Source: Lineus longissimus
Lineage: Eukaryota > Nemertea > Pilidiophora > Heteronemertea > Lineidae
Direction: 5' to 3'
Assembly (NCBI RefSeq): GCF_910592395.1
Contig: NC_088318.1
Span: 1,550,001-1,614,000 of the forward strand
Length of the DNA: 64,000 bases
This document shows positions 11,392 through 22,245 of this stretch, in pieces. A program made the position numbers and the translations under genes. Below the pieces are notes generated by a model. The model worked only from the letters and a program-made list of their open reading frames with translations. It was not told the origin of the DNA and did no database searches. Every line of letters starts with the position of its first letter. The first letter of the stretch is position 1.

Positions 11392-12531
11392 ATGGGGCCT
11401 TTGGAGACCGGGCCCTTGTCATGCGCGACGGATGCTTCGTGCGCTCACCAGATAAAAAGCGACTTGACATATTTCACGACTATCCCATTAGTCTTTTACG
11501 TGATATTTCTAATCGTCGTCGTACTTGGTTGTGCCGTCTTTATCGGGACTGTCGTCAAAAATAAAACCTTCCATGTGGGGCGCTGGTATCTGTTGGCCAA
11601 CTTGTCCTTCTGCGATATCTTATTCTCAGTCGTGGTGGTGAGTTTTGAAGTTGGTCGTCTGGTGATGGCAGCGATGCCAGAGAACTATGAAAACTTCTGC
11701 CGAGTGAAAGCAACGGCGTATGGCATAACCTTCGTCTCGTCTATGCTGAGTGTCAGCATGGCACTGACGGAACATTTTCTTGCCATCACTTTCCCAGACT
11801 TCCACAAGCTACATGTAACGATCTCCAACACATTGATGATGCTCTTTCTCGCCTGGTTGTTTGCTATATGTTTCACCGTCGCTGCCGAGATTCTTCTATT
11901 CGATCCGTTCACGAATCCCGTCGAAATGGTGTGCGTCCATGAAGTATACTTCTGTCCAACATTCATCAACATCGTTTGGGCCTCATTTACTGTGGTAGCA
12001 GTCTCCACGGTGATAACATACATCGGATGCCTGCTTGTCGACAAGAAGAAGTCGGCAGCAGTTACGCCAGGCCGGCCAACGGAACCTGTCGCAGCAGAAG
12101 GAAGAAACAACTCCCGATCGCCACTTGGAGTCCGATTCTACGCATCAAGGTCCGCGATCAGGGAACCGTCCTCCATGGTGCGACCTGTCAGTGCTGATGC
12201 ATCGGTTATAGCAATTAACGCAACTGCTGATGTAATCTGCGAAGTAATCCCCCTTGCACAGAAAAGGGAGGCACTAGATGAGGCCACCTTGGCCCTTGGA
12301 ATGGTCGCCGCAAGCCATCTGATCGTCTGGTTCGCTGTCGGTATGATATTCTACATGACGTCATTGCAGTTGGAGAAGGAGACGAATATTGCCAGGAATA
12401 TCATAATCCTGATGAGCTCTTCCGTCCATCCGCTGGTCTACTATATCCGAGTGCAAGAGTTTCATCATGCGGTCAGGGACATCCTCATTCCTCACCGGTG
12501 GCAGAGACAACCCACCCAACAATCGGATTGA
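11392..12531 (+). CDS. Orphan class A-like G-protein-coupled receptor, intronless
   Basis: A seven-helix membrane receptor of 379 residues from the first ATG (MGPLETGPLS...); the ligand is unknown. TM1 is at about residues 32-55 (VFYVIFLIVVVLGCAVFIG). TM2 contains NLSFCD with the conserved Asp. TM3 follows a Cys (NFCRVKATAYG) able to pair with a Cys in ECL2 (VCVHEVYFC). TM4 has the usual Trp (FLAWLFAICF). TM5 is VWASFTVVAVSTVITYIG and TM6 LGMVAASHLIVWFAVGM. TM7 ends HPLVYYI. Family hallmarks are altered: the DRY position reads TEH, TM6 lacks CWxP, and NPxxY is HPxxY. ICL3 is long and contains RNNSRS and Arg/Ser clusters. One exon is typical of lineage-expanded invertebrate receptors. Frame is open upstream to a TTG at 11323, but no earlier ATG is in frame. 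Confidence 0.85.
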   Translation: MGPLETGPLSCATDASCAHQIKSDLTYFTTIPLVFYVIFLIVVVLGCAVFIGTVVKNKTFHVGRWYLLANLSFCDILFSVVVVSFEVGRLVMAAMPENYENFCRVKATAYGITFVSSMLSVSMALTEHFLAITFPDFHKLHVTISNTLMMLFLAWLFAICFTVAAEILLFDPFTNPVEMVCVHEVYFCPTFINIVWASFTVVAVSTVITYIGCLLVDKKKSAAVTPGRPTEPVAAEGRNNSRSPLGVRFYASRSAIREPSSMVRPVSADASVIAINATADVICEVIPLAQKREALDEATLALGMVAASHLIVWFAVGMIFYMTSLQLEKETNIARNIIILMSSSVHPLVYYIRVQEFHHAVRDILIPHRWQRQPTQQSD

Positions 12532-13437
12532 GACTCTTCAAGAATATGCTCCCAAGCAGCTGTATTTCCTTCATTGGAGACACTTTCACAAACCGAGCTG
12601 CAGCGCCACAGAAACCGCTGCGTCCGGAGTGTAGGGTGAAAGTTGCATAGAATATGTCATCCATGAAATGCCGTCTGTGTCGCAGCCAGTACATAAGCTT
12701 TTGGTTTGATTGTGATCATCCATGGTCTTATGCTCACTTTGAGAGTAGCCGAGGTGTATAAAATACATGGATTGATAAGATGCAAAAACCTTGGTGGTCA
12801 AGATGGGTTGTGATACACAAAATTAACAATTCTGGTTATGGTCACCATGATGATACTGGCGTGGTCTTGAGACGAGGTGTTTGTTCAACTATAGAGGATA
12901 TGGGCCTGGATGATTATTACGTAACAATGTTGGGCACAGTGTGGTTGACATTTATTCAAAAGAAAAAAGACAATACGAAATATCAAATTTAATTTTTTTA
13001 CGGAAACTTCTGCCTGAGGTTTGTTGTGGGGATGCTGTGAACGCGGTCAGGAGCGGTGTGACAGTGAAATATCTTGAGTGTTTCTGCCCTCTCAGTGTTT
13101 GCCTCACTGTTGGGTGTAGGTACGGTTCTCTATGCCCCCACTGTCCAATTAGGGCTCACTCACGATTCACACTGATGATGTGGAACAACCAGAATGTTAC
13201 ACAAGTTTACGCGCATTTTCCATTTCCAAGACCTCAGATCATTGGCCTCAGTGCGAAAGCTGGAATTAACACTACATGTATATATTGTAATAAACGAATT
13301 ACCACACGTACGTTTGTATCCATAGTTGCAAAGCTGTAACGCGAATGATTTCATGGCTGACAACCTAGTGGGGGCCGATTCCGTAATGGTGGGAAAGATT
13401 ACGCTTTGAGTGTGGGACTCTCCCTGCAATTTACTGC
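12532..13437. other. Convergent gap between the GPCR and TRIM-like genes
   Basis: About 0.9 kb with no supported exon. AATAAA at 13289-13294 (+) could be the GPCR poly(A) signal, though it lies 758 bases past the stop. Short open frames here overlap on both strands and look like chance. Confidence 0.4.
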
Positions 13438-14760
13438 TTAATGAATCGTGCTAAACATATTAAAACTAAGTTTTCTTGGTCTCTGTTGCGCATAAACGGA
13501 TTCCTTTGAATCTAGAGTCATGAAGTGCGGAATTACGAGATTCTTTTGGTTCCGACTTGTCCGCCTTCCTCTTTCCCCTACAATCACCCAGACCCCCCCT
13601 TCCTCCGCCACCTCCCCAACCAACATCAAGATGGGCGTGTCAATGGCACCCACTAAATTCTCAGTCCGAGAGTTCCTGAAAGTGTTTAAGTTCGCTTTGA
13701 AAACACAGTTTTTGATCTCGGATAATTTTGGAGCACTTTTGGATATTTCTTCTATTGTTTCTCTCTGTTCTTGAACAAGATTTTCATTTGCTTTCAAGAA
13801 CTGAAAACAATCAATCAACTTGTCGTCTGCTAAATTGACGCCATCTTTGAAAAAACAACCAAGGAGTTTATTCCACGCCTGCGTGGCAACGTCTTCAGTC
13901 TCCATCATTTCCTCCACCATTTTACACTTTGACTCATAATCCTCGTGTATTTGACTGACCTGTCTCAAAAGTTCGTCTGCGTCCTGATCGATCTTTCTTT
14001 TTCGTATTTCGGCAGCAGATTTGATTGAGTCTCTCAAATACCCAAAATGGTCTTGCACCAACTTTTTTTTTCGTTCATGCCTTTGCGTCAGTTTTTCAAA
14101 GTCCTCAATGAAACCTTCTATAGTCAGTTTTAGCCTATTCACTTGGGTTTGCATATAAGTCAATGTCTGTGTCAAAGGAGTGATGCTGTGACCGTCATGA
14201 TGACGTATGCATAAGAGACATATTGTGCAATCACAATGTTCGCACCAATGGGAAAACTGTGTCCCAGGATGTCTGTAGCAATGAGACGGATCGTCTCGAG
14301 GAACGAGACGGAACTCGTCAAAAAAGTTTCCTTCGCGAAGTTCCGTCAGGGTGAAGATTCTGTGTCGTCTCCCACCCACACCATGCTTGTCTGCACACAC
14401 ATCGCAAAGGTAAACGCCACAATCCAGGCAGCGACTTGTACCATCGGCGCGGAGATCGTCATTACAACATTCCCCACAGACGACAGGCGCTTGTCTCTCC
14501 TGCCCATTCCTGATTATATCAAATCTCATGAAATATGGCGGAAAATGCTGATCCCGCCTCGTCGACTGGAACAGAATACGCCTCTGGCAAACAGGACAGT
14601 TTGAGTTGAAGGAGATATTCCCGCCTTCTGTCTCCGAAGACATCTCCTCCACTTCGTAACACTCGTCACATGTCCGATGACGGCACGTCCTATAGACGTT
14701 TAGTTCCGCTGCTGTGACGAAACCACACCTCTCGCACTTAACCTCCACGGATCTATCCAT
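13438..14760 (-). CDS. TRIM-like RING/B-box/coiled-coil protein, intronless
   Basis: A 440-residue single-exon protein with tripartite-motif architecture, likely an E3 ubiquitin ligase or scaffold. An N-terminal RING has C3HC4 spacing: CERC at 9-12, then CRHRTCDEC, and the closing CPVC at about 57-60. B-box 1 runs about 94-130 (CGECC, CLDCGVYLCDVCADKH). B-box 2 runs about 160-200 (CYRHPGTQFSHWCEHCDCTI, then CLLCIRHHDGH). A coiled coil spans about 200-350 with many Lys/Glu/Gln. The remaining ~90 residues have a Gly/Arg-rich part (VGERGRRTSRN) and no recognisable NHL or SPRY domain. Lack of introns and of a C-terminal ligand domain fits the expanded TRIM2/3/56-like sets of invertebrates. The substrate is unknown. 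The start is the first ATG, placing the RING at the normal position. Confidence 0.88.
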   Translation of the reverse strand: MDRSVEVKCERCGFVTAAELNVYRTCRHRTCDECYEVEEMSSETEGGNISFNSNCPVCQRRILFQSTRRDQHFPPYFMRFDIIRNGQERQAPVVCGECCNDDLRADGTSRCLDCGVYLCDVCADKHGVGGRRHRIFTLTELREGNFFDEFRLVPRDDPSHCYRHPGTQFSHWCEHCDCTICLLCIRHHDGHSITPLTQTLTYMQTQVNRLKLTIEGFIEDFEKLTQRHERKKKLVQDHFGYLRDSIKSAAEIRKRKIDQDADELLRQVSQIHEDYESKCKMVEEMMETEDVATQAWNKLLGCFFKDGVNLADDKLIDCFQFLKANENLVQEQRETIEEISKSAPKLSEIKNCVFKANLNTFRNSRTENLVGAIDTPILMLVGEVAEEGGVWVIVGERGRRTSRNQKNLVIPHFMTLDSKESVYAQQRPRKLSFNMFSTIH

Positions 14761-17410
14761 CAGGTGTCAACGGACTTGATATACTTTGTTGCCAGAAAAC
14801 CAATTTCCTAAATGTGACAGGGCATCCACCGACATCATCATCTCTCTGGCTGTAAGTCTGTCGACGCCTTTAAAGAAACAGAGGAAGGTATAAGGTACGT
14901 GCCGGGGTGTGAAGTCGTCCTCGGGGTCAATGGGACAACTCAACTCGAGGCATCAGTAAAGATGTCCCGGGATACTTGAGTAAATCATAGAATGGCAGTT
15001 ACGCTGTTTTGTCTTAGGCAGGTATGTTTGTCGAGAGTCAATGATTAGGTGACATTAATTGATAAAAGGATATATCACGAGTGGGCACAGCAATCGATAT
15101 ACATGTATAATCAATAAAGCGAAGATGACTCTCATTGTTTGTTTTTTATGACAACAAACTTAGACAAGAGTTGTCAGCTAAGATCATGAGAAAATGGGAC
15201 ATGGTTAGTAACCGGTGTAATAGTTCTAAGTTGTCAGGACATAGTGTCCCGAGGACAAATGATTCTATTATACGTTTTTAATCTCTGCGGAATTGAAGGA
15301 CATGAGTCTCAATGGAATTATACTAATCCGTCGCCACACAATAGAGACGCTTCACCGGCCTGATTTAAAATAAACTTTGTCGTCAATTCCTCCTATCCTT
15401 TGATTTTATTCGGTGCATATGTTAAGTTATGTAAGGATTGTACATGCCGTTAGCAGTCTGGTGTGTTACACTAACTTCGAAAGAGTTTTCAAGAAAAATA
15501 ATAGTTTCCACTCAAGACGACTCTTATCAGTTGAAATAAACAAAGTGACATTTGAATTTTTCTTCAAGTGGTCCTTAAAGAAGAATTTTGGCGTCAAGCC
15601 ATTCCCGTGGGCGATGAACTTGGTCAATGTCCAAATTAGTCTTTGTTGGTAGGAAGTGCGCGTGACCAAGGTTAAGGAGATTCGCCGAAATACTTTTTAT
15701 GCATCGTTTGAAGTGTTTAAAAGATCTTCCCGATAACTTGTTTATTTGATAACCGTCGAAATTTGCGGAGAGAGTTTTGTTTGTGGTCCCCAGGATTGAG
15801 CGAGTGTCTCCTGGTATTCGAACTGTCCTCCGCAAAGAACTAATCAACAGCCCTGACCGGAGATCGGAGACGCTTGGGGGACCAACCGTAGAGACGTACT
15901 CAACCAGCTGATAAAAGACATTAGGAGAATAAGTGGCGAAAACTTGCTTTTGTTTCGAAGGATGATAGCAATAAGAATTGGTTGTACACTGACAGAGCAT
16001 GCTAACGCAGACGACGAGAATAGCACATATCAATGATGCCGGTGTAGCAGTCTTAAATGGCCCCCGGGAAACTGTTTCAACCCCTATTGTATTGTGACGG
16101 ATAAAAACATTGTCCTATAAGGACTCGAGACCTTCAAATCCTGGTCTCTGTCTAACACACAGACCCAGATCATTGGTCTCCACAGGGACAATGGTACTAG
16201 GCCGCTAGTTGTGATGGTCCTTGGATTCGCTCTAAACATTTACAGACTAAGTCAATTTTATCATCAGTACAATACAGCCATTACATGACCAACGGCACTG
16301 TGTTCCCTAAAATCTGCCAGTTTGCTCACACTGAATTGCACCAAATACAGCGCTGCAAGGGACAGCAATTTTGCTCCTTTCGATGCTGCTGTCGTAACGC
16401 CGAAGACAAATGCCGGCAATTCGTCCTTACAGTGGCAGTAATTGTTACAAGTATCCTCCAGTCTTACCTACCTGCCTCTGCCAACAGAATTACGCGATGA
16501 TAATTCACATCCACTTTCCGAATATGGTAGCTAGATTGTCCCAAGTTTGAGAGCCCTCATAATATCATGATTTATTACCGAATGCTTTGGCTAATCTGCT
16601 GTTTCTGCCTGAAATATTGCAATACAAGAATCGGAATGTCCCTTGAAACTACTGACATTTGATAAGCTGTCCCTATTTCTATTTTGGGTATGTGTTGGGT
16701 GTGAGCCAACTAGGTCTTCACCATACTTATTTTGATTGTGACTGGTCTCAATTGGCACAACCACTCAAAGCCTGTCCACGGACAGCCAATCGCATCGCCT
16801 CGCTGGTGGTGACTGACATGCATCTTCGGTCTCCGTTCTCCACAGGGACAGAAGTTTTCGTTCACTGTTGAGTTAACATAGAGAATGACATCCAAGGCCT
16901 ATTCACCGTTCTTATTAACAATAGTTGTCAGTGGTACAGTGACCACAAAACAGCCTCTCTATTAAAGGGAGACTATAGGCAGGAGCAGTGGGGTTATATT
17001 GGCCATCTTTAGGTGACTAATATGCACAGTGAGGGCCCTGGGTCACGTTAAGATTCATCTCTTCATATATTCGTTGTACAAGCGTGAATAGTTGTTAGTC
17101 ACAAACACACATGGGGTATTACATTAGAAGAAGTGAAATCTTTGTTTTATCAGTGACTCATAGTTGTGATGTCTTATACAGGAACTGTGGTGATACTATG
17201 GCTTCTATGACATGCAATCTGGTAAGGGAAGACTAGGCTGTGCAATTGTCTTCACAGCTCTTGTAGAAAGTGTAAATGTTTCATGAAATATTTGGTCTTC
17301 TCAGTGATTGTCCAGCATCCAAGGGTTCCACTGCCACCTACGCCCAATGAGGACATGTAAAGCAAGAACATGGACATCCAAGGAAAGGACTTGACCCATG
17401 ATCACCATGA
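14761..17410. other. Non-coding stretch between the TRIM-like and HSD11B1-like genes
   Basis: No exon is supported in these 2.65 kb. A 150-codon frame on the minus strand (15575-16033) opens with a hydrophobic run but lacks an ATG in front of it. A fragment of the dispersed AGGCAGGAGC family lies at about 16971-17030 (with the phrase AGGTGACTAATATGCACA). The phrase CTCCACAGGGACA occurs at about 16180 and 16840, hinting at another diverged repeat. Confidence 0.4.
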
Positions 17411-19620
17411 TCACTCTCCATTAAGCAGCCAGCCTGTGAAGCGTTCCATATGCGATACAAATGTCGGGAATGTTGAGGCGAACCTTGCGACCAGAACAGG
17501 ATAAAATACTTCAGTCTCTCTCAAGGTTCCTCCCTTGATCACAGCAAGGGCCGTATCGGACGGAGTCGCAATCGGGACAAATGCTTCATTTTTACCCAAC
17601 TTTGATTCACGGAAGAACTTTATTGCATTATCGGTAGCTGAAACAAATGAAAACACTTGTAGGCGTTGAAATCTTCGCGTGAAACATAATGTAGAACACT
17701 TCGGTATCCCCAAGAGTTTGTTCTGGAGTAGCTTACGTGAGGATCAATTGCACATCAGAATAATTGGCCTCAATGGTGTATTGGCCTGATATGTAGGTCT
17801 TCAGGTTGGAGAAGTCATCACAACCTACTTATTATTATAACCTGGACCTGACCTAGCCCTGGCATTGGCACCAGCAAGTTTAGTTTAGGTCCACAATGAA
17901 TATGAACACCCACTTCTAACCAAACCATTTAGTGCTGTACTTACATATAAGACCAATGGTGCACCTGGTAATAGATGCTGGCGACTTGCGGCTGAGAAGC
18001 TCCATCTGGAGGTTACCAAAGAAACCATTTATCGCATACTTTGTTGAGCCATAAGTTGCAAGCAGGGGAAAGTTGACAACTCCTGAAACAGAAGTTAAAG
18101 AATTTCGGACTAGAACTACACAACGAGGCAACCCCTGACTGTTAAACTAAAGGTCAGCAACTCTGGCCAATTGAAAAAACTGAAAAAGACTTCCATGTCA
18201 AACCTACCTGTCACTGATGACATCACAATCACGCGTCCAGCAGCCTTTTCAATAATTGGCATGGCGTATGAGTACATTCGGACGTAAGAGAAGAAGTTGA
18301 CCTTGAATACACGCTCATGGAGGGTGATGTTGTCCGATGAGCCTGTCCACTCGTTAGGTGCTACAGGAAGGATGTGATTGAGAACAAGGACATCAATGCC
18401 ACCAAATTTGTCCACTGCAAACTGAAAGAAAGAGACATTGAGATTAGGACATTCATGTGACAACCATTTGGTTCACTATCTCGAACAAAAATTAGTCCTC
18501 CCACAAGGTGTCTCCAGAGAAAACGTCAAGAGCCAGTTCTGCCATGAGGTGTTTCCAAAGACAATTAGTTTCAAGAGCTAGTCCTGCCTCAATGTGTTTT
18601 ATTATATATTTCAGGGTCACCAGTCACATCTCCAAAGGTAGTCAGTCTTGAGAGCTAACACATAAGGTGTCTTCAAAGACAATGCCCCAAAAGGTCCAAA
18701 GCGATTCGAGCAAAAGACGTTCTACTCTTCTACTTACATCTACAACCTTTTTAGTCTCCTCCATTCTCTCCATATCAGCAGTTACATAATGAAACGAGCT
18801 GCCAAGACCTTTGCCAAACTCTTTACAGTTTTTCACAACCTGCTGCAGCTTTTTCTCAGTCCTTGCAGTCACAACAACACTAGCTCCCATTCTGGCATAA
18901 TGATATGCTATTTGTTCACCAATGCCAGTAGACGCACCAGTCACTATCACATGCTTGCCTTTCACCATAGCTGGAAATGATCAAACACGTGAATGAAACA
19001 AAGTTAGATGCTGGAAAATTCCAACTGAATTGTGTGGTAAGATGTCATTTTGGTCTCAATTTTGCCAAAAAGGGTTTTTATGGTGACATTTTGTTTGTAA
19101 TGTTACTTGGGTCCAAGCTAAAATCAATCTGGTCTCCCTACTGATTACTGAAGGTACAGTTTAGCATCATCAGTATTCATAGGGCAAAAATGTATAAAAT
19201 CCGGACATCTATGCCCAAGGGTGAACCCCAGATCCTTTGCTTGGAATAGATTGTCATATCTCCTCATGCACTTACTAGGGTCAAAACGATCATACCAATG
19301 GTACGCCACATAGAGCACTTACCAGGGTCAAAACGATCATACCAACGGTACGCCACAGAGCACTTACCAGGGTCAAAACGATCATACCAACGGTACGCCA
19401 CAGAGCACTTACCAGGGTCAAAACGATCATACCAACGGTACGCCACAGAGCACTTACCAGGGTCAAAACGATCATACCAACGGTACGCCACAGAGCACTT
19501 ACCAGGGTCAAAACGATCATACCAACGGTACGCCACAGAGCACTTACCAGGGTCAAAACGATCATACCAACGGTACGCCACATAGAGCACTAAGAGGACT
19601 AAACTAATTTTCACCAACAT
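17411..19620 (-). CDS. 11-beta-hydroxysteroid dehydrogenase 1-like short-chain dehydrogenase
   Basis: An NADP(H)-dependent carbonyl/steroid oxidoreductase of the classical SDR family, probably anchored in the ER membrane. Five exons join in phase: 19548-19620 (first donor), 18738-18970, 18208-18421, 17945-18082 and 17411-17637, giving 294 residues against 292 for human HSD11B1. The N-terminus MLVKISLVLLVLYVAYRWYD is a short membrane anchor. The cofactor motif is TGASTGIG, followed by VVTARTEKKLQQVV. NHILPV stands in the place of the SDR NNAG element, as in HSD11B1 relatives. The catalytic Ser is in VIVMSSVTG and YxxxK is in YGSTKYA. The C-terminal part has AVIKGGTLRETEVFYP. The exon 1 donor lies in a minisatellite repeating the same donor; later in-frame donors would insert 15-residue blocks after the anchor. 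The substrate cannot be inferred. Confidence 0.9.
19269..19590 (-). repeat. 45-bp minisatellite repeating the exon 1 end and 5' splice site
   Basis: Seven tandem copies are present. Six are nearly identical 45-bp units; the seventh (lowest coordinates) is diverged and 2 bp longer. On the coding strand each unit reads through YRWYDRFDPG, then CCTG|GTAAGT, a strong consensus donor, then the start of the next unit. Six donors (exon ends 19548, 19503, 19458, 19413, 19368 and 19323) keep the reading frame. The seventh, with CTA|GTAAGT, is out of frame. The array therefore encodes an iterated 15-residue peptide if later donors are used. Confidence 0.9.
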
Positions 19621-20236
19621 CTTTAGAGAGTGTTCAACTGAAAATCAAAAAGGAAAGGTTAATCGAACCGGTTTAGTCTTTAGCCCTTTAGCACCCAGTT
19701 ATCTGGAATGGGGGGGGTGTATTAGCAAAATCCTGATCTCAGGGCAGAAACAGGTGAATGTCAGCAGTGCAAAATGCCTTTTAAGCCTTCCTTAGGTTTC
19801 TTTATGTCAGCACTGACAGGTTTAGCAACATTAACGAGATCAACTAAGAAATTAAACGGTAAATCAACAAATTTAATTTAGAAGATTAAAACAGTTTTCA
19901 TAACACACATTCGTGAAAGATTTTATGACAGCAGTACCAAAAACTAAGGGGTCCTCTCAAGACAGCTGAAGAAGTATCTGAAATTATATTGAAATTGCGA
20001 GGTCAAGATAACGGAAAGGTTAGCATTTTTTACTCGGGTGGTAAATTATTTTTACAATCCTTTTGCTTATAAAGCTTAAACCAGGTCGGTAGCGCGAGCG
20101 CAGAGGCAAACAAACGACAAGCCGAGGCGTTCATCGTATTCAACTTTTGAAAGGGCCCCCAGTATGGTCGATACTATATCCAATCCGCGTTAGCAGGTCA
20201 TGTGATCTTTGAGATCTCGCCATTGATAATAAACCA

Positions 20237-22245
20237 TATCTTTGAGGATAGGTTTCATTAAGGATATAGTCAACTGAGACATTAACACCTTCAGCGCCGA
20301 ACCTCGCAGATCCCCCTCCCCTTTGAGCTGGTAATCGGAGTCTCATGGACTTCATGAAAGAACTACGCCATTGCCATCTTCAGGGCAAGGTAGGAACTGA
20401 AAAGACAAGAAAAAGGTCCTTTCAGTTCCACCCTTGCCCTGAAGATGGCGATGGCGTAGTTCTTTCATGAAGTCATTTAAAGTTCTGAACTACGCCATCG
20501 CTATCTTCAGGGCATCGTAGGAACTGAAAATACCGTTTGGTTTCAATAAGGACATAGTCAACTGAGACATTAACACCTTCAGCGCCGAAATTAGCAGATC
20601 CCCCCTCCCCTTTGAGCTGGTTATCGGAGTCTCATGGACTTCATGAAAGAACTACGCCATCGCCATCTTCAGGGCAAGGTAGGAACTGAAAAGACAAGAA
20701 AAAGGTCCTTTCAGTTCCTCTCTTGCCCTGAAGATGGCGATGGCGTAGTTCTTTCATGAAGTCATTTAAAGTTCTGAACTACGCCATCGCTATCTTCAGG
20801 GCATCGTAGGAACTGAAAATACCGTTTGGTTTCAATAAGGACATAGTCAACTGAGACATTAACACCTTCAGCGCCGAAATTAGCAGATCCCCCCTCCCCT
20901 TTGAGCTGGTTATCGGAGTCTCATGGACTTCATGAAAGAACTACGCCATCGCCATCTTCAGGGCAAGGTAGGAACTGAAAAGACAAGAAAAAAAGGTCCT
21001 TTCAGTTCCTCTCTTGCCCTGAAGATGGCGATGGCGTAGTTCTTTCATGAAGTCATTTAAAGTTCTGAACTACGCCATCGCTATCTTCAGGGCATCGTAG
21101 GAACTGAAAATACCGTTTGGTTTCAATAAGGACATAGTCAACTGAGATATTAACACCTTCAGTGCCGAACCTCGCAGATCCCCCTCCCCTTTGAGCTGGT
21201 TATCGGAGTCTCATGGACTTCATGAAAGAACTACGCCATCGCCATCTTCAGGGCAAGGTAAGAACTGAAAAGACAAGAAAAAGGTCCTTTCAGTTCCTCT
21301 CTTGCCCTGAAGATGGCGATGGCGTAGTTCTTTCGTGAAGTCATTTAAAGTTCTGAACTACGCCATCGCTATCTTCAGGGCATCGTAGGAACTGAAAATA
21401 CCGTTTGGTTTCAATAAGGACATAGTCAACTGAGACATTAACACCTTCAGTGCCGAACCTCGCAGATCCCCCTCCCCTTTGAGCTGGTTATCGGAGTCTC
21501 ATGGACTTCATGAAAGAACTACGCCATCGCCATCTTCAGGGCAAGGTAGGAACTGAAAAGACAAGAAATGGTCTTTTCAGTTCCTCTCTTGGCCTGAAGA
21601 TGGCGATGGCGTAGTTCTTTCATGAAGTCATTTAAAGTTCTGAACTGAACTACGCCATCGCTATCTTCATGGCACGGTAGGAACTGAAAATACCGTTTGG
21701 TTTCAATAAGGACATAGTCAACTGAGACATTAACACCTTCAGCGCCGAACCTCGCAGATCCCCCCTCCCCTTTGAGCTGGTTATCGGAGTCTCATGGACT
21801 TCATGAAAGAACTACGCCATCGCCATCTTCAGGGCAAGGTAGGAACTGAAAAGACAAGAAATGGTCTTCTCAGTTCCTCTCTTGGCCTGGAGATGGCGAT
21901 GGCGTAGTTCTTTCATGAAGTCATTTAAAGTTCTGAACTACGCCATCGCTATCTTCAGGGCATCGTTGGAACTGAAAATACCGTTTGGTTTCAATAAGGA
22001 CATAGTCAACTGAGACATTAACACCTTCAGTGCCGAACCTCGCAGATCCCCCCTCCCCTTTGAGCTGGTTATCGGAGTCTCATGGACTTCATGAAATAAC
22101 TACGCCATCGCCATCTTCAGGGCATGGTAGAAACTGAAAAGACAAGAAAATACCGTTTGATCTTTTCAGTTCCTCCCTTGCCCGGAAGATGGCAATGGCG
22201 TAGTTCTTTCATGAAGTCCATGAGACTCCGCTAACTGGTCTTCAA
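20237..22245. repeat. Foldback satellite: about seven ~290-bp units, each with a long hairpin
   Basis: The marker TACCGTTTGG recurs at 20531, 20820, 21111, 21399, 21691 and 21979, a period of 288-292 bp, with partial units at both ends. Each unit holds an arm of about 55-60 bp (GACTTCATGAAAGAACTACG onward), its inverted copy after a short A/G-rich loop, and then a third, diverged direct arm. Within units the inverted arms are almost perfect. The leftmost arm (about 20337-20395) and rightmost arm (about 22160-22235) are inverted to one another, so the array is bounded like an element with terminal inverted repeats. No coding frame runs through it. Confidence 0.88.

Noticed and set aside
15575-16033. 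A ~150-codon minus-strand frame opening with a hydrophobic stretch, suggestive of a secreted peptide
   Set aside because: The first codon is TTG, the only ATG lies after the hydrophobic run, no domain or dibasic-processed peptide pattern is convincing, and no splice context was found.
19298-19585. Plus-strand repetitive frame (HLPGSKRSYQRYAT repeats)
   Set aside because: It is the antisense shadow of the 45-bp minisatellite; the sense strand carries the real exon and splice donors.
20237-22245. CRISPR-like array
   Set aside because: The units are ~290 bp, contiguous without unique spacers, contain internal hairpins, and the surrounding genome is animal; this is a satellite.
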